Positions 1-5,167 of a stretch of DNA of 12,553 nucleotides are shown here, one piece after another. Below the pieces are notes generated by a model, which was given only the letters and a program-made list of their open reading frames with translations, had not been told where the DNA came from and ran no database searches. The position numbers and the translations under genes were made by a program. The DNA is taken from NCBI GenBank assembly GCA_002452695.1, contig DKFA01000042.1:3455-16007 (forward strand). Direction: 5' to 3'. Numbering within the stretch: the stretch's first letter is position 1; the number at the start of each line of letters is the position of its first letter. This stretch comes from Dehalococcoidia bacterium UBA6808 (GTDB lineage Bacteria > Chloroflexota > Dehalococcoidia > GIF9 > UBA5629).

Positions 1-633
1 GGCTACGGCCAACCCGGTCAGCAGCCACCCTATCCCGGCTACGGCCAGCAGCCTTATCCGGGCTACGACCCCTACCAGCAGTACCCGGGAGGCTATGATC
101 CCTACGGGAGCTACCCGCCGCCTCCGGCTGATTGGCTCGGCAGGGCGCAGCAGAGTTTTGATAAAGCCGTGGCCAAACTCAAGCAGATCGTCATGACCAC
201 CAACCCCATATTGCTGTCCGCCCTGGTAGTACTGGTGGTAGGCATGACCGTCTTCACCATCCTGGCCTTCCAGCTCGGCTGGATCAAGACAGCTTCCGCA
301 ACCGAAACCACCCAGGCGGTCAAGGACACCTCGCCTGTGCAGATCTCGATGCTCACGATCAAGGATGGGTCTATACCGCACAGCGCCATCATTACCTGGG
401 TCACCAATAAATACGCCAGCTCGCAGGTCGAATACGGCATCTGGCCCTACTTCAATACCACCACCCCCATCGAAAACGACCCGCGTACAGGGACCAATAT
501 GGGAGTGATGTCGCACCAGGTGGGGCTGGTCAACCTGCTGCCCAGGACCTCCTATATCTATCGCGCGGTCTCTTACGATAAGGACGGCAACAAAGGGGTC
601 AGCCCTGAGATGCGGTTCGATACCACGCCATAG
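1..633 (+). CDS. Membrane-anchored surface protein with fibronectin-III-like domain, 5' end missing
   Basis: The frame is open from the first base to a TAG stop at 631-633, so the gene starts before the window (210 residues visible). Residues 1-46 are rich in Gly, Tyr, Pro and Gln, with repeats of the type PGYGQQPYPGY and GYDPY. A short amphipathic stretch (AQQSFDKAVAKLKQ) follows, then one hydrophobic segment at about residues 69-92. After it comes a domain of about 95 residues whose patterns AIITWVTNKYASSQVEYG and LPRTSYIYRAVSYDKDGN are typical of fibronectin-III or purple-acid-phosphatase N-terminal beta-sandwiches. I infer an N-in, C-out single-pass protein whose low-complexity head lies in the cytoplasm and whose beta domain is outside. 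A GTG at 169 could be taken as a start but would discard in-frame upstream coding sequence. The other window edge carries a protein of the same plan. The ligand or role is unknown. Confidence 0.85.
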   Translation, partial: GYGQPGQQPPYPGYGQQPYPGYDPYQQYPGGYDPYGSYPPPPADWLGRAQQSFDKAVAKLKQIVMTTNPILLSALVVLVVGMTVFTILAFQLGWIKTASATETTQAVKDTSPVQISMLTIKDGSIPHSAIITWVTNKYASSQVEYGIWPYFNTTTPIENDPRTGTNMGVMSHQVGLVNLLPRTSYIYRAVSYDKDGNKGVSPEMRFDTTP

Positions 634-641
634 AGTGTTTT

Positions 642-670
642 TTGCCAGCGCTGGCAGACTCGCTTAAAAT
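642..670 (+). promoter_or_regulatory. Sigma-70-like promoter overlapped by a 14-bp palindrome
   Basis: TTGCCA at 642-647 and TAAAAT at 665-670 are separated by 17 nt, and the next start codon (686) lies 15 nt after the -10 box. The perfect palindrome TGCCAGCGCTGGCA (643-656) covers the -35 box and half of the spacer, where a repressor would act. It is a poor terminator because its T-run precedes the stem. About one palindrome of this length is expected by chance in 12.5 kb, so the position is the only argument. Confidence 0.5.
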
Positions 671-685
671 ATTACGGGGCCAACA

Positions 686-964
686 ATGCAGAAGAATTTC
701 CTCTGCCCCAACTGTAAAAGAGAAAATACCCCGCAGGCCGTCAACTGTGTCTACTGCGGGGCGCTGCTTGGCGTGATGGGGTCTTTCAACGCCCGATGCC
801 CTTACTGCCAGTGGCCGCGCCAGCCCCACCACCGGTTCTGCGGCAACTGCGGCCAGCCGCTCCAGCCGATGTGCCCCAACTGCGGCAACTATATCGACAA
901 GGACTCACGCTACTGCCCAAAATGCAGCTTCTTTTGCGGAGGAGGGCGGGAAGGTTTAGTATAA
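686..964 (+). CDS. Triple zinc-ribbon protein
   Basis: This 92-residue protein consists almost entirely of three treble-clef or zinc-ribbon modules. The cysteine pairs are C7/C10 with C21/C24, C38/C41 with C52/C55, and C63/C66 with C77/C80. Knuckles such as CPNC, CVYCG, CPYC, CGNCG and CPKC are of the DZR/zinc_ribbon type. Such modules usually bind structural zinc and mediate protein or nucleic-acid contacts; no catalytic domain is attached. There is no convincing Shine-Dalgarno, but a good promoter ends 15 nt upstream, so the mRNA leader would be about 8 nt. The next gene follows after 36 nt and may be co-transcribed. An extra cysteine (C84) near the C-terminus is unpaired. The fold is confident; the function is unknown. 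Confidence 0.85.
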   Translation: MQKNFLCPNCKRENTPQAVNCVYCGALLGVMGSFNARCPYCQWPRQPHHRFCGNCGQPLQPMCPNCGNYIDKDSRYCPKCSFFCGGGREGLV

Positions 965-1000
965 GGGTAATAGAAAGGCCGCCAAGGCGGCAAGGAAAAT

Positions 1001-1324
1001 ATGATGGCAGATATTCTCGATGAAGCTCAATCCGTGCTCCAGTGCAAGACCTGTCCCTGGTACAAAAATTGCGTCCTTCCCGTACGCGTAACGGAGCTCG
1101 ACCTGAAAAAGCAGCTCGGCCCGAACGCCGCCATCTTCGGCGCGCCGGGCGCGGACGAGATGGGTATCAACCAGCTCCTGGGCAGCCTGGCCTCGGCCGC
1201 CGAGAACTCCATACTGGAAGGCTGTCCCGTGTTTATCGAGCGCCTGCGCACCAATCCCAACCTGGCGCTGCGCATCAAAAAGATAATGCAGGAATGGACG
1301 GATGAGGAACAGCCGAAACCCTGA
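1001..1324 (+). CDS. Small four-cysteine protein of unknown function
   Basis: This is a 107-residue soluble protein that I do not recognise. Its N-terminus has C15-x2-C18-P-W-Y-K-N-C24, and a fourth cysteine, C75, sits in the motif EGCPVF, so four cysteines could bind a metal (zinc or an Fe-S cluster; inference). The middle is Gly/Ala-rich and the C-terminus is helical and charged (RIKKIMQEWTDEEQ). AAGGAAA lies just before tandem ATG codons at 1001 and 1004; the first is used here. A GC-rich hairpin, GCCGCC-AA-GGCGGC (978-991), sits immediately upstream of that ribosome site and could modulate translation. The gene lies 36 nt after the zinc-ribbon gene on the same strand, consistent with a two-gene unit of metal-binding small proteins. 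Confidence 0.75.
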   Translation: MMADILDEAQSVLQCKTCPWYKNCVLPVRVTELDLKKQLGPNAAIFGAPGADEMGINQLLGSLASAAENSILEGCPVFIERLRTNPNLALRIKKIMQEWTDEEQPKP

Positions 1325-1334
1325 TTGGGAAATG

Positions 1335-1453
1335 ACAAATTCCAAATAACAAATTCCAAAATCCAAACAATTAAGAAAGTATAATGAATAAAACCAGCAA
1401 GGTTTATGATTTTCTAATTTGTAACTTGTTTGGTATTTGGATTTTGGAATTTG
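1335..1453. repeat. AT-rich inverted-repeat intergenic element
   Basis: The 18-base arm CAAATTCCAAAATCCAAA (1350-1367) is repeated in perfect inversion at 1436-1453. The left side also has a 12-bp direct repeat, ACAAATTCCAAA, at 1335-1346 and 1349-1360. The segment fills the gap between the four-cysteine gene and the exonuclease gene and is much more AT-rich than its flanks. An 18-bp perfect inverted pair is far beyond chance. It resembles dispersed palindromic intergenic repeats or small non-autonomous elements. No transposase or target-site duplication is visible. The right arm runs into TTGGAG, the only plausible ribosome-binding sequence of the next gene. Confidence 0.8.
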
Positions 1454-1467
1454 GAGTTTATTAATCC

Positions 1468-2331
1468 GTGCCAAAAGAAGTAACCCTTTTATCCTGGAAC
1501 GTGGTCAGCCTGCGCAATATGCTGGAGAAGTCCAATCTGGCTCCGGCGGGGCAGGCGCCTCTCTCTTTCCTGTCGTGGCTGCAAAAGACCCGGCCTGACG
1601 TGGCCTGTTTCCAGGAGACCAAGCTGCAGGAAAACCAGGTGCCTGATGCGCTTAAATCCCCTCATGGCTACCAAACGGCCTGGAGCTTCGCCGAGAAAAA
1701 AGGCTACAGCGGGGTAGCGACCTTCAGCATGGACGAGCCGGTCTCCACGGTACGAGGGATCGGTGTGGACAGGTTCGATGTTGAAGGGCGGGTGCTGATG
1801 ACAGAATTCCCCAGCTTCATGCTGTTCAACGTCTACTTCCCCAAGGCTTATTCGCCACGCGAGGCGGAGATTGCGCGTAAGGAAGGCGCAGCCAACGCTG
1901 AAACAATGGCCTCCCGGCTGCCCTTCAAGCTGGCCTTCTACGACGCCTTCCTTGAGCACGTCGACTCATTTAAGGCTAAAGGGGGAAAAATTGTCATCTG
2001 CGGCGATTTCAACGTAGCCCACGAGGAGATCGACCTTGCGCGGCCCAAGGCCAACAGGGACACCTCCGGATTCCTGCCCGAGGAACGGGCCTGGATGGAC
2101 AGATTGATCGCACACGGCTACATCGATACCTACCGCTGGCTCAATCCGGATGCCAGGCAGTATACATGGTGGAGCTACCGTTTCAAGGCGCGTGAAAAGG
2201 ACATCGGGTGGAGGCTGGACTACTTTTTCATCTCGGAAAACCTGCTCCCTTCCCTTTCACGCGCCTTCATTTTGAAGGACGTTTACGGGTCGGATCATTG
2301 CCCGGTCGGCATAACCTTGAAAATCGCTTGA
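1468..2331 (+). CDS. xth: Exodeoxyribonuclease III / AP endonuclease family 1
   Basis: This 287-residue enzyme belongs to the exonuclease III branch of the endonuclease/exonuclease/phosphatase fold, which cleaves DNA 5' of abasic sites in base-excision repair. Visible motifs are SWNV with N11, FQETK with E50, NVYFP with Y123, GDFNVAHEEIDLARP with D180 and N182, WRLDYFF with D251, and GSDHCPV with D276 and H277. These match the family's metal-binding and catalytic residues. One deviation is that the normal N-[VI]-[ND]-G-L-R-A motif reads NVVSLRN, so the second metal-ligand position (D70 of human APE1) is V13. A roughly 10-20-residue insertion follows before the ETK strand, and the protein is longer than the E. 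coli enzyme (268). The GTG start is preceded by GGAG 11 nt upstream, inside the repeat arm. It fits the family N-terminus. Confidence 0.92.
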   Translation: MPKEVTLLSWNVVSLRNMLEKSNLAPAGQAPLSFLSWLQKTRPDVACFQETKLQENQVPDALKSPHGYQTAWSFAEKKGYSGVATFSMDEPVSTVRGIGVDRFDVEGRVLMTEFPSFMLFNVYFPKAYSPREAEIARKEGAANAETMASRLPFKLAFYDAFLEHVDSFKAKGGKIVICGDFNVAHEEIDLARPKANRDTSGFLPEERAWMDRLIAHGYIDTYRWLNPDARQYTWWSYRFKAREKDIGWRLDYFFISENLLPSLSRAFILKDVYGSDHCPVGITLKIA

Positions 2332-2345
2332 AGCTGTCCTAATAT
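2317..2345 (+). promoter_or_regulatory. Promoter placed for a leaderless transcript
   Basis: TTGAAA (2317-2322) and TAATAT (2340-2345) are separated by 17 nt. The -10 box ends 6 nt before the ATG at 2352, so transcription should begin at or next to the start codon. The -35 lies within the end of the exonuclease gene. No Shine-Dalgarno is present. Confidence 0.6.
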
Positions 2346-2351
2346 TAGTTA

Positions 2352-2849
2352 ATGGCAGATTTCCCCCACCCACCGTTAACGGAAATGCCGGCCGGCTGCG
2401 TCGATTCAGACCGGCTGGGAAATTATCTCGCCGCTCTGTTCGAGCTCAAATACAATATCTCGCATATCGAAAAGAAATACCCCTTCCTGGGCCACGAGCT
2501 TTCCACCCTCTGTGAAGAGGCCATCTCGCGCATTTCCAGCGCCCCCGCCGCCGATCTGCTCCCGGATGACCTCATTCACGGCAGCCTGCCTGTGCCGGTA
2601 CCGGAGAGCTCCATCATTATCCAGGAAAAAGACGTTCCCACTGCGATATTTGCCGGGGAAAGACCTCACACGGCTGCCGCAGCACCGCCGCAATCTGCAA
2701 CAACAGGCCCAGCCGGACCGGTAGCCTGTTCGCTGGACGCGGCCGGCGGGATACTGATAACAGCGCTGGATAAAATGGGCGACGGCATAATCGCGGCCTT
2801 CGAAAAGGCGCTGTGGCTCGGACAGAAGTTACGCAAACAATCACTATAA
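2352..2849 (+). CDS. Unknown protein with helical N-terminus and Pro/Ala linker
   Basis: This is a 165-residue protein that I do not recognise. Residues 19-62 are predicted helical by eye (DRLGNYLAALFELKYNISHI, then a charged stretch ending EEAISRI). A Pro/Ala-rich, probably disordered region spans about residues 63-125, and a C-terminal amphipathic helix (ALDKMGDGIIAAFEKALWLG) follows. There is no signal peptide and there are no clear catalytic motifs. The start is supported by a strong promoter whose -10 box ends 6 nt upstream, which implies a leaderless mRNA; no ribosome-binding site is visible. It begins 20 nt after the exonuclease stop codon, but the internal promoter argues for its own transcript. 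It could be a regulatory or scaffold protein, but nothing in the sequence decides this. Confidence 0.65.
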   Translation: MADFPHPPLTEMPAGCVDSDRLGNYLAALFELKYNISHIEKKYPFLGHELSTLCEEAISRISSAPAADLLPDDLIHGSLPVPVPESSIIIQEKDVPTAIFAGERPHTAAAAPPQSATTGPAGPVACSLDAAGGILITALDKMGDGIIAAFEKALWLGQKLRKQSL

Positions 2850-2881
2850 TCCGAATTGACCGGACTTTTTAATTTTGTGAT

Positions 2882-3020
2882 GGCGATTACATTATTTCCA
2901 GCCTTGTCGCTGCCTCAACCAAGAAATAACCTCGCGCAGGGAAACCGCGGTTCGTTACCCCGCTGATTTTTCTGTAATCATCGCCGTCATGTTTGCTGCA
3001 TGACGAAAGTAATGTGCAGC
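2882..3020 (+). other. Intergenic segment with nested inverted repeats (possible structured RNA)
   Basis: The gap 2850-3131 has no gene. It contains GATTACA (2885-2891) paired with TGTAATC (2973-2979). Directly inside it TTATTTC (2892-2898) pairs with GAAATAA (2923-2929), and a GC-rich hairpin region lies at about 2932-2965, giving the outline of a three-way junction. Just outside, CGTCATG (2985-2991) pairs with CATGACG (2999-3005). That stem is mutually exclusive with GCTGCA (2995-3000) pairing with TGCAGC (3015-3020). It matches no riboswitch consensus that I recognise. The nesting is what makes it notable; each stem alone could be chance. Confidence 0.35.
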
Positions 3021-3063
3021 GACTAACTTTTTACACAGATTTTACGTTTTACAAATAGATCGC

Positions 3064-3093
3064 TTACAAAAAGGCCTTATGCTGGGCTATAAG
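3064..3093 (+). promoter_or_regulatory. Promoter of the secreted repeat protein
   Basis: TTACAA (3064-3069) and TATAAG (3088-3093) are 18 nt apart. They predict a start near 3100 and a leader of about 32 nt that contains the strong GGAGG at 3121-3125. Confidence 0.45.
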
Positions 3094-3131
3094 GAAAAAA
3101 CCAGACAAGGCTGATAAACAGGAGGAAAACC

Positions 3132-3677
3132 ATGTGGAAAAAAGTATTACTCTCAGTTACGGGATTGATGCTGGTCGTAACGCTGATCGCCGGTGCGGCA
3201 GCCACGGCCAGCGCGGACGACGGCAACAGGGGTATTCGCGGCCCCTTCCAGGGCAAGTTCGACGACGGCAACAGAGATATCCGCGGCCCCTTCCAGGGCA
3301 AGATCATTGACCGCGCCGCCCAGATTCTCGGCATCGATAAGCAAAAGCTGATCGACGCATTCAAACAGGCCGGCAGCGAGGTGTCCAAAGAGAATATGGA
3401 CGCTCGTCTTGCCAGATGGGTCGCCGACGGCAAGCTAACACAGGCCCAAGCCGACCAGTACAAGGCGTGGCTGGCTGCCAGGCCTACGGGCGTCCCTGCC
3501 ATTGCCGGCTTTGACACTGCCAGGTCCATGCAACTGCTGGACAGACTGCTGGAAAACGGAAGGATAACCCAGGCCCAATATGACGCCTACAAGGCCTGGC
3601 TGGAACAGAAACCGTCCTTCGACCTGCCTAAACCTAAACCAGAAAGGCCATTTAACGCCAAACCAGGCAACAAATAA
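3132..3677 (+). CDS. Secreted helical-repeat protein, DUF2680-like
   Basis: This 181-residue exported protein has a signal peptide at residues 1-28 (KK, hydrophobic core, cleavage probably after TASA). Residues 29-43 and 44-58 are a near-perfect tandem duplication of the unit DDGNR-x-IRGPFQGK. Next comes the helical segment AAQILGIDKQKLIDAFKQAG. Two copies of a roughly 28-residue unit follow: residues 92-118, with DGKLTQAQADQYKAWLAARP, and residues 134-161, with NGRITQAQYDAYKAWLEQKP. The LGI-x-KL-x-AFKQA and I-T-Q-x-Q-A-D-x-Y-x-x-WL-x-x-RP patterns are those of DUF2680-type secreted proteins, whose role is unknown. The tail is Pro/Lys-rich. GGAGG sits 6 nt before the ATG. Codon use is like the neighbours. 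I infer an envelope or extracellular location; no enzyme motif is seen. Confidence 0.85.
   Translation: MWKKVLLSVTGLMLVVTLIAGAAATASADDGNRGIRGPFQGKFDDGNRDIRGPFQGKIIDRAAQILGIDKQKLIDAFKQAGSEVSKENMDARLARWVADGKLTQAQADQYKAWLAARPTGVPAIAGFDTARSMQLLDRLLENGRITQAQYDAYKAWLEQKPSFDLPKPKPERPFNAKPGNK
3216..3305 (+). repeat. 45-bp in-frame tandem duplication
   Basis: Bases 3216-3260 and 3261-3305 are direct copies that differ at 4 of 45 positions. They encode the 15-residue DDGNR...FQGK unit twice in the secreted protein. The high DNA identity indicates a recent duplication. Confidence 0.9.
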
Positions 3678-3973
3678 GCTCCGCTGTCAGCGGCAAGAAA
3701 GGCTGCCGTGTACGTACACCGCCGATCAACGACAATTTGCCGGAACACAGTGCAACATGCCGCAATTCGGCAGCCGAAATGGCGGACACGGATGCCGGCA
3801 CAGATTCCAGCGGTTCGACGGCCCCACGCCCTGAGGGCATGCCGGCACGGCATGGTGGCTCCATTCGAAAACAACTGGCATGGCGGCCCCGGGATGATGC
3901 CCCAGCGGTAAACAGCGGGCAAATCAACCAAGGCCTAACCCGGGTGATCATATAAGGCCATATCAAGTCCAAA
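3678..3973. other. Gene-poor 300-base spacer with several small dyads
   Basis: I see no convincing gene on either strand; open frames here are low-complexity and lack ribosome sites. It contains a small hairpin, CCGCT-GTC-AGCGG (3681-3693), the 12-bp palindrome GTGTACGTACAC (3708-3719), and a hairpin, CATGCCG-GCA-CGGCATG (3838-3854). The decamer ATGCCGGCAC occurs twice (about 3792 and 3839). It could be a long 3' UTR of the secreted protein, since the first strong terminator comes only at 3974. Confidence 0.4.
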
Positions 3974-4010
3974 GGGAAAGGGGGGGATCGTTCCCGCCCT
4001 TTCCCTCTTA
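3974..4010 (+). terminator. Rho-independent terminator between convergent genes
   Basis: GGGAAAGGGGGGGA (3974-3987) pairs with TTCCCGCCCTTTCCC (3991-4005) across a TCG loop with one mismatch or bulge, followed by TCTTATTT. It lies between the + strand secreted-protein unit and the convergent - strand small membrane protein gene. Confidence 0.75.
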
Positions 4011-4036
4011 TTTACGATAAGAATGATCATGCAGTA

Positions 4037-4228
4037 TCACCAGGTGAAGATGTGATAAGCGCTGTAAAAGGCAAAGCCGGCCACGCCCAGGATCATAATA
4101 GATAGAATGACCGTGGACCATTCATGGTCCCGCAGGCCTGTGAAAAAAAACCAGCCCCCTATCACGATCATCAACACACCGATGATGATACAACCGATGG
4201 CAAGACCTAAACTCAACATTAACGGCAT
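4037..4228 (-). CDS. Small two-span membrane protein
   Basis: This 63-residue protein is almost entirely hydrophobic. Membrane segment 1 covers about residues 4-30 (SLGLAIGCIIIGVLMIVIGG), a short charged turn with Arg, Asp, His and Glu (LRDHEWS) follows, and segment 2 covers about residues 39-60. The start is supported by AGGT about 9 nt upstream and by a promoter with a perfect TATAAT at 4259-4264. It is a monocistronic gene on the - strand that converges with the secreted-protein gene. I recognise no family. Such short hairpin proteins are often stress-related or accessory subunits, but the neighbours give no clue to this one's role. Confidence 0.75.
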   Translation of the reverse strand: MPLMLSLGLAIGCIIIGVLMIVIGGWFFFTGLRDHEWSTVILSIMILGVAGFAFYSAYHIFTW

Positions 4229-4258
4229 GGCAATTTACCTATGACATCCGTTAAACCT

Positions 4259-4287
4259 ATTATATGTTTTCCGGATAATTTGCAAAA
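4259..4287 (-). promoter_or_regulatory. Promoter of the small membrane protein gene
   Basis: On the - strand, TTTTGC (4282-4287) and a perfect TATAAT (4259-4264) are 17 nt apart, predicting a leader of roughly 24 nt before the ATG at 4228. Confidence 0.55.
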
Positions 4288-4464
4288 GACGTACGGCCCT
4301 GACATGACGACCTCTCCTCCCATGTCCATCAACCTGTCGCTATAAGACTCAGCTGAGCGCTAATGTAACATTCCTCCGCCTGGATATCAATAAGCTTGCA
4401 CGATCATCCGTCGCCTTCCCTTCGGTCGTATTGGCAGAATAGCGCACCGGAAAAGCGCAATTGA

Positions 4465-4515
4465 TTTAACCCGTTAAACGATATTTATTGACTTTATCGA
4501 ATAGTCTGCTATAGA
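4465..4515 (+). promoter_or_regulatory. Promoter and upstream dyad of the HNH-like gene
   Basis: TTGACT (4488-4493) and TATAGA (4510-4515) are 16 nt apart and predict a leader of about 13 nt that contains GAGG. Ten bases before the -35 box lies the dyad TTTAAC-CC-GTTAAA (4465-4478), a possible regulator site. The rest of 4288-4464 shows only a 10-bp palindrome, CTCAGCTGAG (4348-4357), and no gene. Confidence 0.5.
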
Positions 4516-4534
4516 CTTCGTGTAAGAGGTAGAA

Positions 4535-4825
4535 ATGAGCGGTACATTTGCGAGAGAGACGGTCATGCGGGCCTGGCTGCGGGCCGCAGCGAGGTGCGAA
4601 TGCAAGAGGACGACGCACGGCCATTCCGGCAGATGCAACAGGTTGCTCGTGTGGAGCAACCGGGGAAGGGACAGTTCGAGCGGATGGGAAGCTGACTCCA
4701 GAGATAACCGCAGCGACACTTCGCTTTCCAACTGCGAGATCCTCTGCTGGGAATGCCACAGCCATATATTCAATTCCATCAGCTCCCGCAGCAGCACCCG
4801 GTCTGCATCAGCCCACCGAATCTGA
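4535..4825 (+). CDS. HNH-endonuclease-like zinc protein, first catalytic His absent
   Basis: This 96-residue protein shows the pattern of a small HNH family. The helix VMRAWLRAAARCECKRTTHG is followed by HSGRCNRLLVW, GWEA, then LSNCEILCWECH. Likely zinc ligands are C21/C23 or C34 with C71 and C74 (CWEC); the conserved asparagine is N66 and the terminal histidine is H75. HNH nucleases use a beta-beta-alpha-metal site to cut DNA. In the family as I know it, the segment after GWEA starts with a His pair (GWEAHH...). Here it reads D54-S55, so the general-base histidine appears lost, and the protein may be inactive or only DNA-binding. The C-terminal tail (residues 80-96) is Ser/Arg-rich and looks degenerate. 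AAGAGG sits about 6 nt before the ATG, and a good promoter lies upstream. Overlapping frames on both strands lack such signals. Confidence 0.7.
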   Translation: MSGTFARETVMRAWLRAAARCECKRTTHGHSGRCNRLLVWSNRGRDSSSGWEADSRDNRSDTSLSNCEILCWECHSHIFNSISSRSSTRSASAHRI

Positions 4826-4883
4826 AAACATTCACTGCACGTCAACCTGCCTGTTAAACGGGCAGATCAAAGCTGACTTACAG

Positions 4884-4914
4884 TATAATAAGCGGCGGGC
4901 AACCCTGTTGCCCG
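4884..4914 (+). promoter_or_regulatory. TATAAT box followed by a hairpin at the predicted 5' end
   Basis: TATAAT (4884-4889) is followed 6 nt later by a perfect 8-bp hairpin, CGGGCAAC-CCT-GTTGCCCG (4896-4914), then ATTAATTATTT and GGAGG. The hairpin would form the very 5' end of the mRNA of the gene at 4939, as a stabiliser or attenuator. It could instead terminate the HNH transcript. The -35 region is weak. Confidence 0.5.
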
Positions 4915-4938
4915 ATTAATTATTTCTGGAGGACGAAC

Positions 4939-5124
4939 ATGCCCAAAATGACCACCCCTGAGAGCGTAATGAGCTTTGCACGCGCCAACAACTGGCTGAT
5001 CCTCTGGTCTTCCGACGGGGAGATAGTCAATGTTTTCCTGACCCCGGCTGGTAAAATACTTGAATTCTACTTCGAAAAGGGCAAGATCACGGTCAAAGAG
5101 CTGCTTTCTTACGTTGCCAAATAG
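4939..5124 (+). CDS. Small paralogous protein A, unknown function
   Basis: This 61-residue protein runs from TPESVMSFARANNWLILW through FLTPAGKILEFYFEKGKITV to LLSYVAK. It shares 29 of 56 aligned residues with the protein at 6210-6407 on the other strand, including N-N-W-L, W, FLTPAG, EFYFE and LLSYV-K. The pattern suggests a helix, two or three strands and a final helix: a compact soluble alpha/beta protein with no signal peptide. A strong GGAGG lies 6 nt before the ATG. It ends 43 nt before the ketopantoate-reductase-like gene. I recognise no named domain. The conservation between the two copies shows that it is a real protein. A role with the enzyme between the copies is conceivable but not shown. 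Confidence 0.85.
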   Translation: MPKMTTPESVMSFARANNWLILWSSDGEIVNVFLTPAGKILEFYFEKGKITVKELLSYVAK

Positions 5125-5153
5125 TTGCCCTAACCGATAAAATGCGGTATTAA
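5125..5153 (+). promoter_or_regulatory. Promoter of the dehydrogenase gene
   Basis: TTGCCC (5125-5130) and TATTAA (5148-5153) are 17 nt apart. The -10 box ends 14 nt before the ATG at 5168, so the leader would be about 7 nt; no ribosome-binding site is visible. Confidence 0.5.
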
Positions 5154-5167
5154 TTCTTTGATCAGAC

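Noticed and set aside
643..656. Terminator of the left-edge surface protein gene
   Set aside because: The stem has at most 5 bp with a 4-nt loop, and the T-run precedes rather than follows it; an operator-like palindrome fits better.
956..1474. 172-residue open frame on the - strand
   Set aside because: It runs through the AT-rich inverted repeat and antisense to the four-cysteine gene; no motif or start signal.
2930..2960. Cyclic-di-GMP-I riboswitch, suggested by GCAGGGAAACC
   Set aside because: The core CACAGGGCAAACC is imperfect and the partner GGACGCAAAGCC segment is missing.
4474..4845. Leu-rich 123-residue frame on the - strand, and a frame at 4548-4919 on the +
   Set aside because: Both overlap the HNH-like gene, which alone has recognisable cysteine motifs, a promoter and a ribosome site.
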